This document shows positions 26,804 to 35,424 of a DNA stretch of 64,000 bases, piece after piece (position 1 is the first letter of the stretch; each line of letters starts with the position of its first letter). This stretch comes from Deltaproteobacteria bacterium (GTDB taxonomy: Bacteria > Acidobacteriota > Thermoanaerobaculia > Multivoradales > JAHZIX01), in assembly GCA_022601195.1 (NCBI GenBank), contig JAHZIX010000045.1, forward strand, positions 434,001 to 498,000, given 5' to 3'. The notes beneath the pieces were generated by a model. The model searched no databases. It was not told the origin of the DNA and saw only the letters and a list, made by a program, of their open reading frames with translations. Made by a program: the position numbers and the translations under genes.

Positions 26804-28673
26804 ATCCTTCCAAAACCCATGGAATGTTGGGTAGGCCGCCCAGCCGGCTCAACAGCTGATCGGCGGTGGAGATACGGTCTTCTGGGTCCTTCCTCAACAA
26901 GCTCATGACAATGGCTTCCAGATCCGGCGAAATATTCGGATCGCGGCTGGTTAAGGGAGCCGCCTCGTCCCGAAGGGTCTTGAGGACGATCTCGCGCATT
27001 GTGCCAGCGGCGAAGGGTCTCCGGCCACATAGACTCTCATACATGACTACACCGAGAGAAAAGAGGTCTCCCGCTTCCGTGTAGGGCTCACCGCGCAATG
27101 CCTCCGGCGGTAGATAGCCCGGGGTGCCAAAGACCGTATCGCTTCTCTCCTGGAGGGACGAGATAAAGCGGGCGATGCCGAAGTCGACCACCTTCACCTC
27201 TCCTGACCAGCCGAGCAAAACGTTCCCGGGCTTGATGTCGTGATGGACGATACCTTCTTTGTGCGCTGCCCCCAGGCCTCGAGCTACCGAGATGGCGAGG
27301 GATACCAGCAACCTTGGCTCGATGCGGCCACGAGTCAGAAGGTAGTCGGAAAGAGTGATGCCATCTACCAACTCCATCGACATGAAAGCGACATTTCCCT
27401 GATCGAGAACGTCGTAGACGGCGACCACATTGGGGTGCGTGATTCGCGCCGCCGCTACGGCTTCGTGCAAGAGGGTCGACACCTGGTCTTGTCGCTGCTC
27501 TTCTGAGCTGGCCTTGACCAGCCGAATCGTCTTCAACGCCACCGGCCTTTGCAACTTAGGGTCCCAGCCGCGAAAGACCGTACCCATACCCCCTTCGCCA
27601 ATCACCTCGATGACTTGGTAGCGACCGAGAAACACTTTGCCAAGGGCTTTCTGATCCTGGAGCCTTCGTTCCAAGACGGAAAAAGATTCCTGGAGCTGCT
27701 CGATTTCGTTGCCGGCCTGAGGTTGAGGAGATAGGCCTGCAAGCCTCTGTTGGCTACGCACCAAGGAGCGAATGGGCCGAACCACGGAACCGTAGGCTCC
27801 GAAGGTGAGAAGGGTGGTGAGGCCAAGTGCTCCTCCCAGGGCCCACCGAAAGCTCTTCCGCATCCGCACGGCGACGAATTCGGCTACATCCTTGGGTTGG
27901 ACCGAGATCACCACCCAGGAGCTCCGAGGGACCGGAGCGAAGGCGCCCAAAATCTCTGCATCGTCCCCGGCGACTCCGGAGATTTGCCCACTCAAGGCAT
28001 TCGTCACCAGTGTCGGAGGTAAATTGTCGAGATTCTCTAGAGTTCCCAGAATCACTTCGCCTTCGCGGGAGGCCAAAACAAGATCAGCTTCGGCACCTAC
28101 TTCTTCCAGCTTTTCCCTAGATTTGATAGGACCGATTTCGTCGGGCCGAAGGATGTCGTTTAGTTCTTTGGAGGAGACCACTTCGCGGACCACTCCGGAG
28201 CCATCGGCGAATGGAACATCGACGCGTATCCAGGCTCCCGACGAGAGTTGAAAAACAGCTAACTCCTGGTCCGATACCGTAGCCAATACCTGGTCTGCCT
28301 CAGCTGCGAAATCCTTTCTCTGGGCACGGAGAAATTCTTCACCGTCTATATTGGTCAGCGATACAGCGGCTAGGTTCGGCTGGCTCTGGAGCATTCCTGC
28401 CAACAGCTCTTCCGCTGCTGGGGAGGTCGGCGCTCCATAGACAGCAGGATTTTTGGCGAGCGCTTCCGCCAGGATTCGGTGGTTGGCAACGAAGGCTGCC
28501 ACGTCTCGGGCACGGCTGCCAGCCACCAGAGCGTGGGTCTGGAGCACTTGCTTGCGCAGGGATTTCTCCACGAAGGTGCGGTCCGTCAGCACGACCGCCA
28601 ACGGAACTAGCCCTACCAGGACCAGAGCTAAAATGACCCGAGTCATTAGACCAAGGCGAAGAAATCGCTTCAT
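26712..28673 (-). CDS. Membrane Ser/Thr protein kinase with extracellular sensor
   Basis: The N-terminal membrane helix ('MTRVILALVLVGLVPLAVVL') leads a Cache-like extracytoplasmic sensor (~45-270), then a second helix, a HAMP-like linker ('PIRSLVRSQQRLAGL') and a cytoplasmic Hanks-type kinase domain (~350-620). The domain has the glycine loop 'IGEGGMGTVF', 'VALKTIRL', the catalytic 'HHDIKPGNVLL', 'VVDFGIARF' and 'GTPGYLPPEAL', all intact. I chose ATG 28,673 because GAGG lies ~6 bases upstream; ATGs at 28,694 and 28,721 lack a binding site. It leads the minus-strand envelope operon, so it may phosphorylate envelope-related targets, but no substrate can be named. Confidence 0.87.
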   Translation of the reverse strand: MKRFLRLGLMTRVILALVLVGLVPLAVVLTDRTFVEKSLRKQVLQTHALVAGSRARDVAAFVANHRILAEALAKNPAVYGAPTSPAAEELLAGMLQSQPNLAAVSLTNIDGEEFLRAQRKDFAAEADQVLATVSDQELAVFQLSSGAWIRVDVPFADGSGVVREVVSSKELNDILRPDEIGPIKSREKLEEVGAEADLVLASREGEVILGTLENLDNLPPTLVTNALSGQISGVAGDDAEILGAFAPVPRSSWVVISVQPKDVAEFVAVRMRKSFRWALGGALGLTTLLTFGAYGSVVRPIRSLVRSQQRLAGLSPQPQAGNEIEQLQESFSVLERRLQDQKALGKVFLGRYQVIEVIGEGGMGTVFRGWDPKLQRPVALKTIRLVKASSEEQRQDQVSTLLHEAVAAARITHPNVVAVYDVLDQGNVAFMSMELVDGITLSDYLLTRGRIEPRLLVSLAISVARGLGAAHKEGIVHHDIKPGNVLLGWSGEVKVVDFGIARFISSLQERSDTVFGTPGYLPPEALRGEPYTEAGDLFSLGVVMYESLCGRRPFAAGTMREIVLKTLRDEAAPLTSRDPNISPDLEAIVMSLLRKDPEDRISTADQLLSRLGGLPNIPWVLEGYEKKDDSKKSDSPHSRLCTVVGDGRLPRSA

Positions 28674-28798
28674 GAAGACCTCGAGCCTCTCCATCGTGCA
28701 GTTCGGTTGTTGGGCTGCCAAGCCCAGGCCGGAGTAATTCTAAAACAAATAAGAAAATAGGTAGCGCGAGCCATGAAGACATCGTGCTTTCGGTGGCT

Positions 28799-29923
28799 CT
28801 ATTGTACCGCTAAACCCCGAACGAGGCGCCATATACCCGAGAGGCCCAACTGACCTGGCCTCAAAGTGCGAGCGTGGATGCCTAGAAATCGGCTGAAAAG
28901 CTCGGGGTCCTCTGCCAAAGCCCGAAGCAACCGCCGTCGTATTCGAGGGTGCGCTTCCAACCAGAGAACGATCGCGGTGAGGTGATTGGGGATTTGGCCA
29001 ATTTTCCTGTGGCGCCGACCGTAAGCTGCCAAGTCTGCCTTCTCCAGAGCCTCTACGAGCGCGAAGGATTGGTGAAAAGCCAGAGCGAGACCTTCTCCCG
29101 TAATTGCATCCAGATATCCGGAGGCATCCCCAACGAGAGCCAAGTTACCTCGATGGACGGCTCGCACTCGCTGGTGGAGAGGCCCACACCCTCGATCTCT
29201 ACTCAGGGTAGGGACACCTTCTAGGTGAGACCGAATGGCTGGAAATTGAGACAGAAGCTTCTCGAAGCCAGTTCCTTGCGCTTCCCTAGCGGGCTCGCTC
29301 CAAAGGATGGCGACTCCGACCTGCTGTGGCCCCACGGGAGTCACGTAAGCCTCGCACCCATCACCCCAATGGACCTCCACGAAGGGTGCCCAGGGTTTTA
29401 CCTCGAAGTGACGGCGAACTCCGAAACGTCGCTGTTTCGTTGGTCGTCCTTCCAATCCGGCCCACTTCCGTAGCCGAGAGGTCAACCCATCTGCACCGAC
29501 CACCCAGGAAGCAGTCAGTCGGCCGGATGCTGTTTCCACGCCATCGTCGTGAAGGGCCAAGGCCTTCTCCCGGAAGCGAAGCTGAACACCTAGACTTTGA
29601 GCCCGGTGGAGGAAGGCTTGGTGAAGGTCGAGACGGCGTACCCCCAGGCCTTGACCTCCAGGAAAGCGAGCTTCTGCCACCAGGTCGGCATCCAAATACC
29701 GAATTCCTTGGAAAGCGGCGCTACGCTGAGGGTCCAGAACGACCCCGAGCTCATCGAGCCGCTGCACTGCGTCCGGCATGAGCCCTTCGCCGCAGGCCTT
29801 GTCGATAGGAGGGGTTCCCCGATCCAGGACAGTCACCTGGAAGCCTTTTTGGCGGGCGCGGATAGCGGTCGCTAGGCCTGCTGGGCCGCCTCCGACCACC
29901 ACCAAATCCGCTGCCGGGCTCAA
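28799..29923 (-). CDS. FAD-dependent oxidoreductase (geranylgeranyl reductase / SrsC-like)
   Basis: The 374-residue flavoprotein has the dinucleotide fold 'VVVGGGPAGLATAIRA' at the N terminus, the conserved 'DKACGEGLMPDAV' segment, the DG motif 'WVVGADGLTSRLRKW' and the GD motif 'ALVGDASGYLDAITGEGLA'. These place it in the geranylgeranyl reductase / UbiH-like monooxygenase group. It begins 4 bases after the acyl-AMP ligase stop, so it belongs to the ligase-ACP-methyltransferase operon. By analogy with the srsABC genes of Streptomyces (type III PKS, methyltransferase, flavoprotein hydroxylase) it could hydroxylate a phenolic lipid. That role is inference. Confidence 0.82.
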   Translation of the reverse strand: MSPAADLVVVGGGPAGLATAIRARQKGFQVTVLDRGTPPIDKACGEGLMPDAVQRLDELGVVLDPQRSAAFQGIRYLDADLVAEARFPGGQGLGVRRLDLHQAFLHRAQSLGVQLRFREKALALHDDGVETASGRLTASWVVGADGLTSRLRKWAGLEGRPTKQRRFGVRRHFEVKPWAPFVEVHWGDGCEAYVTPVGPQQVGVAILWSEPAREAQGTGFEKLLSQFPAIRSHLEGVPTLSRDRGCGPLHQRVRAVHRGNLALVGDASGYLDAITGEGLALAFHQSFALVEALEKADLAAYGRRHRKIGQIPNHLTAIVLWLEAHPRIRRRLLRALAEDPELFSRFLGIHARTLRPGQLGLSGIWRLVRGLAVQ

Positions 29924-29927
29924 AACA

Positions 29928-31745
29928 TCATCTCTCTGCCCTTTTTTCGTCGGCAGGTTCCCAGGAAACCTTGCGAGGTTTCCTTTTGTGGCGCGCCATG
30001 GCCAGAGAGGAGCGGCCCAAGGCCAGGGCGAGTCCGACCGGGGAAGGAGGGGGCGAGGCTTCTAGGGCATCGGTCAAATAGAGCTGGAGCGCTTCCTGGC
30101 GACGGAGCTTTCCGGAGGAGGTCCTCGGCAGGGTTCCGGGTTCCAGCAAGACAATCTGGTCTGGAAGAACACCAACGGCCGTTAGGACGGTCTTCTTGCA
30201 TAGCCCCGGGAGGCGATCCCTTTCCTCCGCCGACGCCCGCGCATCGGTTTCCACCAGAAGAATCAGCTCTTCCTGCTCCCCTCCCTCGGGCATATGGCTG
30301 ACGGCAACGGTGCAGCCAGTACGGACCCCTTGAATCTGATCGAGGCTGTGTTCGATGGCCTGGGGTGCGAAATTTCGCCCCCGAAGAAGAATCATGTCTT
30401 TGGCTCGGCCAGTGAGAAAAAACTCACCTTGGTAGAAGAAACCGAGATCACCGGTATCGAGCCATCCATCAACCACTGCTTTTCGAGTGGCTTCCGGTTG
30501 GAAAAGATAACCCTCCATGAGAGAAGGCCCGCGGACCCACAAGCGGCCTGTATGACCCTCCGGCTGAGCCCGCCCCTCCGGGTCGCGAATGGCGATCTCG
30601 AACTCCGGAAGAGGCCGCCCTACGGAAACCAGTTCAACCCCCTCTGGCGTTTCCTGGGCCCGCCCTTCTGAAGCCAACGCTTGGCGGGCGAATTTGCGGC
30701 TCGAGAAAGGGGTCTCGAGGTCGGAGAAAGAGACCGCCAGAGCCGCCTCCGCGAGGCCATAGACCGGCGTTAGGGCCGCTGGGTCGAGGCCGAAGGAGGA
30801 GAAGCGTTCCAGGAAGCGGCGTAGGATGCCCGGCGAAACGGGCTCGGCGCCGTTGAGGGCAACCTTCCAAGAGCTCAGGTCGACTCCTTGGAGCTCCTCG
30901 TCGCGAACCTTCTTGACGCAGAGGCCGTAGGCGAAATTGGGGGCTGGAGAGACCGTCGCGCGATATTTCGAGAGGGCCCGAAGCCACACTGCTGGTCGGG
31001 TCACGAAAACCTCCGGCGGAATCAAGGTGAGAACCGAAGGTATCTCCAGGGCGGTGAAAATACAGCCAATGAGCCCCATGTCGTGGTAGAGGGGAAGCCA
31101 GCTGACGCCACTCGGTCGCCACCGGGCTTCCTCCTCCGATTCAGTGGACAGGGCAGGCCAGAATGAGTTGAGGAGCTTTACCTGAGCCAGGATGGCCCGG
31201 TTCGACAAGGCAACGGGTTTTGGGTCCATGGTGGTTCCTGAGCTGAACTGCACCAGAGCCAGAGTCTCGGCGCCCAATCCAAGGCCTACGTCGGCGGTGA
31301 GGTCCTTCGAAAGATCTCCAAGGCGAAGGCAGCCCAAAGGCGGGGCCGCGAGCCGTACCGCCTCCCCCAGGAGGCGCCGAACTCGGCCATCCGCTAGGAT
31401 CAGGCGAGCCCGCACCAACTCGAACATGCGCGCGGTTCGGTGGTGATACTCCGCCAGCCGACCGAGCCGAACCGGGGGGTAGACAGGTACCGGAACGCCC
31501 CCAGCGAGCAGGGTGCCGAAAAAAGCATGGAAGAAGTCGATGCCGGTGGGAAAAACTAGGGATACGCGATCGCCTTGTCGAAGACCGATCTTACGGAGGC
31601 CGCCCGCCACTCGAAGGGAGCCATGGTAGATCTCGCTCCAACTATGCCAGGAGGCGTTTTCGCTGCGGTCCAGAAGCCGTAGCCCGGTATCCGGTACTTG
31701 GGCAGCTCGTTCGAGAAGCCCGGCCAGGGTGGAGGCGTCGCTCAT
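29928..31745 (-). CDS. Fatty acyl-AMP ligase (FAAL)
   Basis: It activates a fatty acid as acyl-adenylate and hands it to an acyl carrier protein. The 605 residues carry the AMP-binding core 'LVQFSSGTTMDPKPV', 'WLPLYHDMGLIG', 'VYGLAEAALAVSFS', 'GRLWVRGPSLMEGYL', 'GWLDTGDLGFF' and the C-terminal 'PRTSSGKLRRQEAL'. The 'SSGTTMDPK' and 'YHDMGLIG' forms are FAAL-type rather than acyl-CoA synthetase-type. It lies directly between the ACP gene and the FAD oxidoreductase gene. The likely partner is the ACP at 31,782, feeding a starter to the type III PKS at 37,453. Confidence 0.9.
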   Translation of the reverse strand: MSDASTLAGLLERAAQVPDTGLRLLDRSENASWHSWSEIYHGSLRVAGGLRKIGLRQGDRVSLVFPTGIDFFHAFFGTLLAGGVPVPVYPPVRLGRLAEYHHRTARMFELVRARLILADGRVRRLLGEAVRLAAPPLGCLRLGDLSKDLTADVGLGLGAETLALVQFSSGTTMDPKPVALSNRAILAQVKLLNSFWPALSTESEEEARWRPSGVSWLPLYHDMGLIGCIFTALEIPSVLTLIPPEVFVTRPAVWLRALSKYRATVSPAPNFAYGLCVKKVRDEELQGVDLSSWKVALNGAEPVSPGILRRFLERFSSFGLDPAALTPVYGLAEAALAVSFSDLETPFSSRKFARQALASEGRAQETPEGVELVSVGRPLPEFEIAIRDPEGRAQPEGHTGRLWVRGPSLMEGYLFQPEATRKAVVDGWLDTGDLGFFYQGEFFLTGRAKDMILLRGRNFAPQAIEHSLDQIQGVRTGCTVAVSHMPEGGEQEELILLVETDARASAEERDRLPGLCKKTVLTAVGVLPDQIVLLEPGTLPRTSSGKLRRQEALQLYLTDALEASPPPSPVGLALALGRSSLAMARHKRKPRKVSWEPADEKRAER

Positions 31746-31781
31746 GCCGCCGAGCGTCTCTCGCGGTGCCCTTTGGGTGGC

Positions 31782-32024
31782 TCAGTCGGCAAGTTTTCTC
31801 CCGATGGCGTCGACCAAATCCCCTACGGTCTCCAGAGTCATCTCGTCTTCTTCGTAGAGATGGATACGAAAGTGGTTTTCTAGCTCCGCGGCGAGGGTGA
31901 AAAGGCGCATGGAATCCAATTCGAGATCTTCCACCAGACGCATCCGCCGCTCTATGGGGCCCTGCCACTCCAGGTGTTGCCGCGCCACTTGGGCGATGCC
32001 GTCGAGAATTTTGGATTCGCTCAT
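31782..32024 (-). CDS. Acyl carrier protein
   Basis: This 80-residue acidic helical protein has the phosphopantetheine site 'LELDSMR' (Ser38). It overlaps the methyltransferase stop by four bases (ATGA), so the two are coupled, and it precedes the FAAL gene by 36 bases. A dedicated ACP beside a FAAL suggests it carries an acyl starter rather than serving general fatty-acid synthesis. Confidence 0.9.
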   Translation of the reverse strand: MSESKILDGIAQVARQHLEWQGPIERRMRLVEDLELDSMRLFTLAAELENHFRIHLYEEDEMTLETVGDLVDAIGRKLAD

Positions 32025-32590
32025 GATTTGGTGGGCACTAGCCTTCGTCGCCCTTCCATAAGTGCTCGATAGTCATTGTATTGGTTCATGGCCCGCTCCT
32101 CGACTTCGATCCTAACCTTGAGCATCCAGGCGTTGAGCAGCGAGAAGATCACCGCGGTGAGCCAGGCGGAGTGGACCAGGGGGAGGGCTGCGATCTCGAG
32201 AATGACAGCTAAGTAGTTGGGATGACGCAAGAAGCGATAGGGGCCCGAGGTTACCGCCGGCAGGTTCGGCACGCACACCACCCGAGTCGTCCAGCGTTTG
32301 CCGAGGGTCGAGATAGCCCAGTAGCGAAGCCCCATGGCCGCAACCAAGACCAGAACCATCGTCCACGCCAGCTGGGGGATCCAAGGGCGGTCCAGGAGCC
32401 AGACCTCCAGTGGAGCTGCGATGAGAAATGCCGTGTGTTGGAGCACCATCCACGGATAGTGTCCTGCTCCCACCTCGATGCCCCCTTGTGCCCTCGCCCA
32501 GCGGAGATTGCGCTGGGCAACCACCAGTTCTACCAGCCGAAGGGCCGCCATGATCAAGACGATGTAAAGGAAGGCTTCTCGGGTATTCAA
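32021..32590 (-). CDS. ICMT-family methyltransferase (membrane)
   Basis: This 189-residue integral membrane protein of the isoprenylcysteine carboxyl methyltransferase family is SAM-dependent. Several hydrophobic helices precede the C-terminal signature 'YRFLRHPNYLAVILEI' and 'EERAMNQYNDYRAL'. The start is TTG 32,590 with GGAGAA ~10 bases upstream; the frame continues to 32,782 but that part shows no family similarity. Homologues beside type III PKS genes (BpsB in Bacillus, SrsB in Streptomyces) methylate alkylpyrones or alkylresorcinols. It starts a four-gene minus-strand operon: methyltransferase, ACP, FAAL, FAD oxidoreductase. Confidence 0.85.
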   Translation of the reverse strand: MNTREAFLYIVLIMAALRLVELVVAQRNLRWARAQGGIEVGAGHYPWMVLQHTAFLIAAPLEVWLLDRPWIPQLAWTMVLVLVAAMGLRYWAISTLGKRWTTRVVCVPNLPAVTSGPYRFLRHPNYLAVILEIAALPLVHSAWLTAVIFSLLNAWMLKVRIEVEERAMNQYNDYRALMEGRRRLVPTKS

Positions 32591-32833
32591 AGCGGGGGGT
32601 TCTCCTTGACCGGAGACTCTACCAGTTGCCGATAGAGCGCCCCCAAGCGACCCGTGGAAACGAATCGAAAAACCGTGGAGTCGCCGGTGGGTGGTGGAAG
32701 GAGGAGTCCCAACCGGCGACCCTGCGACGGGTGAATCGAGTCGTGGGGGAATCGGCTCGCCCGCATCTTCTAGAACGAACAATCCCGGAGCTTTGTTTCA
32801 AGACGGCCGGTGCGAGATAGCTCTTCCAGGTTC

Positions 32834-33712
32834 CTAGGTCGCCAGCGCAGGGTAGGTGAAGAGCAGAAAATGAACCGTATTGACGGCAAAGTGGCAGCCG
32901 ATGGCGGCCTCGAGGCGACCGGTACGGTAGTAGGCTAGACCATAAATAAAGCCGGCCACGGTGGAAAGCACCACATAGCTTGGTCCGCCCCGGAAGTGAG
33001 CGAGCCCAAACAGGAGAGCCGCCACGACAACACTCGCTCCCCCTCCCCAACGAAACGCTCCCAGGGCGACAGAAAGCTGGCGCTGTAGGAATCCGCGAAA
33101 CAGAGCCTCTTCGGCGACGCAGGCGAAGAGCAGATTTCGGGGTGCCCATAGCCAGAAGAGCTCCGGTAATTTAGGGTCCCAGCCGACATAGCCCAAGATC
33201 GCGACCAGTCCCAGGAGCACGGCTACAGCAGTGATGAAGTAGGGAATCGTGCCCCAGGCGAGTCGTCGCCAAGCAGGGAAGGAGCGGACCAGGGGAAAGC
33301 CGAAGCCCAGGATGAGTAACCCAAGAAAGGGCTTATCCAAGTTGAGGTAGAGGGAAAAGGGTCGGCTGGCTTCACTCAAGGACAACCGGTCCACCAGCCG
33401 CCAATTGTCGAAGCCTGGCAAAAGATGCATCGTCAGAGCCCCGGCCCCGGCCAAGGCTAGGCCACCGGTCAGCCAGCGCAGACTGCGAGGTCGGTGAGGT
33501 TGTTGAGCGACGAAAAAGCAGCCACCTACCAGCACCAGCCAAAGAATTCCTAGCCCATCGATCCTCCCTGCAGCAAAGCCGGCCCCCAGGGCCAGGATTG
33601 CGAATCCCATCCACAATCGCCGGGAAGAGTGCGCCCACAGGCTAACGATGGCCAAAGCCAATGCGCCATAGGAGGTGGAAGAGAGAGGATTGGAGGTGAG
33701 GGTCTCGAGCAT
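32834..33712 (-). CDS. CPBP-family intramembrane protease (CAAX-like)
   Basis: The 292 residues hold eight or so membrane helices. The catalytic motifs are in the C-terminal half: 'AEEALFRGFLQR' (EExxxR), 'GLAHFRGG' and 'GCHFAVNTVHFL' (HxxxN). All expected metal ligands are present. These proteases act within the membrane, often on small peptides or for maturation; the target is unknown. The gene is minus-strand and the methyltransferase start is 243 bases beyond its stop, so co-transcription with the lipid operon is possible. It diverges from the riboswitch-controlled methionine operon. Confidence 0.85.
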   Translation of the reverse strand: MLETLTSNPLSSTSYGALALAIVSLWAHSSRRLWMGFAILALGAGFAAGRIDGLGILWLVLVGGCFFVAQQPHRPRSLRWLTGGLALAGAGALTMHLLPGFDNWRLVDRLSLSEASRPFSLYLNLDKPFLGLLILGFGFPLVRSFPAWRRLAWGTIPYFITAVAVLLGLVAILGYVGWDPKLPELFWLWAPRNLLFACVAEEALFRGFLQRQLSVALGAFRWGGGASVVVAALLFGLAHFRGGPSYVVLSTVAGFIYGLAYYRTGRLEAAIGCHFAVNTVHFLLFTYPALAT

Positions 33713-33824
33713 CGGGTTTGGGGCCTGGGAGAGTCGGGTCTTTCTCAGGACCCTGTGCGGATGGTGGCACCAATTTACCGCGCAAACGGAAGGAAGCCTA
33801 AAAATTAGTGCCCCACATTTCGGG

Positions 33825-33854
33825 TTGACAAGGGGAATCTGGCGCTTCTAGACT
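33825..33854 (+). promoter_or_regulatory. Strong sigma-70-type promoter of the methionine operon
   Basis: A perfect -35 box TTGACA (33,825-33,830), an 18-bp spacer and TAGACT (33,849-33,854) predict a start near 33,861. That is just before the first paired strand of the riboswitch at 33,863, so the two signals support each other. Confidence 0.8.
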
Positions 33855-33862
33855 CATCGACA

Positions 33863-33966
33863 GCATCAAGAGTCCCGGGAAGGCCTCAATTCCATCCCGG
33901 GCGGCAACCGAGCTTGATTCGAATCAGGCCGCGGTGCCGAGGTTAGCCCCTGGCGGGGAGCGATGC
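33863..33966 (+). promoter_or_regulatory. SAM-I/SAM-IV-clan riboswitch (SAM sensing)
   Basis: The paired elements fit. P1 is GCATC (33,863) with GATGC (33,962). AAGAGT follows, then P2 CCCGGG (33,874-33,879) with CCCGGG (33,896-33,901). Next come the conserved GGCAACC (33,903-33,909), the P3 hairpin around TGATTCGAATCA (33,915-33,926), and GGTGCC (33,933-33,938). The P2 loop GGCCTC (33,882) can pair with GAGGTT (33,939) as a pseudoknot, and CCCC-TGGC-GGGG forms a further hairpin before P1 closes. P2 has no internal loop of the kink-turn kind, which points to the SAM-IV or SAM-I/IV-variant branch rather than classic SAM-I. It lies ahead of methionine-synthesis genes, as expected. Confidence 0.85.
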
Positions 33967-34029
33967 GGCTGATGGCTCCATTCTGGAGAACACGGCAAAA
34001 CAAGTTTCTATCGAACACCCGCCAATTAG

Positions 34030-34073
34030 CTCAACCGCTCGATGCCGTAGATTCGGCGGCGTGAGACGTTTTT
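34030..34073 (+). terminator. Candidate intrinsic terminator after the riboswitch
   Basis: CTCA-A-CCGC (34,030) can pair with GCGG-CG-TGAG (34,056-34,065), followed after three bases by TTTTT (34,069-34,073). An inner hairpin GCCG/CGGC competes. The loop holds GATGC (34,041-34,045), the same sequence as the P1 3' strand of the riboswitch. Attenuation in the leader is plausible; the stem is imperfect. Confidence 0.4.
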
Positions 34074-34209
34074 GCTGCTTTCCTGTGCCCACGGGGTGAC
34101 TTTCGGTCGCTCTTCCAGGGCTCGATGGCGTCCATTGTGGAGCGCTCCAGCATTCAACCTCTCGGCCGCCCTCATCTCATCGCCCTAAATCAGGGGCAGG
34201 AGGCGGCAC

Positions 34210-35424
34210 ATGGAGCATCATTCTCACCTCGGAAATCGTTTGACGAGTTTGGTCGGCGCTCGACTAGAAACTCTGGGGATTCACGGTGGTGGAGGGCCCG
34301 AGCCCATCACGGGAGCGGTCGTTCCGCCGATTTTTCAATCCACGACCTACGCTCAACCACGGGTGGGAAGCGAGCAGGACTTCACCTACTCGAGAGCTCA
34401 CAACCCCACCGTGTCGGCACTGGAATCAGCCCTGGCTAGCCTCGAGGGGCTGGCCCACGCTCGTTGTTTTGCCACCGGCATGGCGGCAACTTCGGCTTTG
34501 GCCTTGGCGACTCTGGAGTCGGGCAGCCACGTGGTTTGTTCGGACGTCGTTTACGGCGGAACGGTTCGCCTCCTGGAGCAGGTGCTCGATCGCTTCGGCG
34601 TAGAAACCACTTTCGTCGATACTTCCGACCCGGCGCTTCTGGCGGAGGCGCTGAGACCCGACACGCGGCTGGTCTTCGTGGAGACTCCCGCGAACCCCAC
34701 TCTCAAGCTGACAGATCTGAAGGCGGTCGGAGAGGTCCTTGCCGACCACCCGGCTCTATTAGCAGTGGACAACACCTTCCTGACCGCGGCCTTGCAGCGC
34801 CCCGCGGAGCTGGGAGCGGACATTGTCGTCTACTCCACTACCAAGTACATCGAGGGTCACAACTCCACCGTGGGAGGAGCCCTGGTGATGGACTGTCCGG
34901 AGCTGTGCGACCGGTTGGACTTCGTTCGTAAGACCACCGGGAGTATTCAATCCCCCTGGGAAGCCTGGCTGACTTTGAGGGGTCTCAAGACCCTTCCCTT
35001 GCGCATGGAGCGCCACTCCCAAAGCGCGAGGTTGGTAGCCCGCTGGTTGGCGGATCACCCCTCGGTGGACACTGTTCACTATCCCTTTCTAGACACCTTT
35101 CCCCAGCGCCTCTTGGCGGAGCGGCAGCAAAGGGACGGCGGCGGTATGTTGGCCTTCGAGGTGCGGGGCGGTCTGGCGACGAGCTTGGAATTCATGAATT
35201 CCCTGCGGCTTTGTACCCTCGCAGAAAATCTGGGAGCAGCCGAGACTTTGGTCACCCACCCACCCACCATGACCCACGGAGATTTGGACCCAGGCCAACG
35301 GCGCCAGCGCGGTATATCGGATTCCTTGGTTCGCCTGTCTGTTGGACTCGAGCATCCGGACGATCTCCTCGCCGACCTCGATCAGGCCTTGGAGGCAGCG
35401 ACGGCAAAGGTGGAGGCGTCATGA
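34210..35424 (+). CDS. metB: Cystathionine gamma-synthase-like PLP enzyme
   Basis: The 404-residue enzyme of the Cys/Met-metabolism PLP family has 'IFQSTTYAQP', 'YSRAHNPTVSALE', 'ATGMAATSALAL', 'VETPANPTLKL', 'AVDNTFLTAALQRP' and the PLP lysine motif 'VVYSTTKYIEGHN', all conserved. The C-terminal 'LGAAETLVTHPPTMTH' is typical. The ATG is preceded by AGGAGG. It is first in a SAM-riboswitch operon, so a methionine-synthesis role (cystathionine gamma-synthase or O-acylhomoserine sulfhydrylase) is favoured over cystathionine gamma-lyase. Its stop overlaps the kinase start (ATGA). Confidence 0.83.
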   Translation: MEHHSHLGNRLTSLVGARLETLGIHGGGGPEPITGAVVPPIFQSTTYAQPRVGSEQDFTYSRAHNPTVSALESALASLEGLAHARCFATGMAATSALALATLESGSHVVCSDVVYGGTVRLLEQVLDRFGVETTFVDTSDPALLAEALRPDTRLVFVETPANPTLKLTDLKAVGEVLADHPALLAVDNTFLTAALQRPAELGADIVVYSTTKYIEGHNSTVGGALVMDCPELCDRLDFVRKTTGSIQSPWEAWLTLRGLKTLPLRMERHSQSARLVARWLADHPSVDTVHYPFLDTFPQRLLAERQQRDGGGMLAFEVRGGLATSLEFMNSLRLCTLAENLGAAETLVTHPPTMTHGDLDPGQRRQRGISDSLVRLSVGLEHPDDLLADLDQALEAATAKVEAS

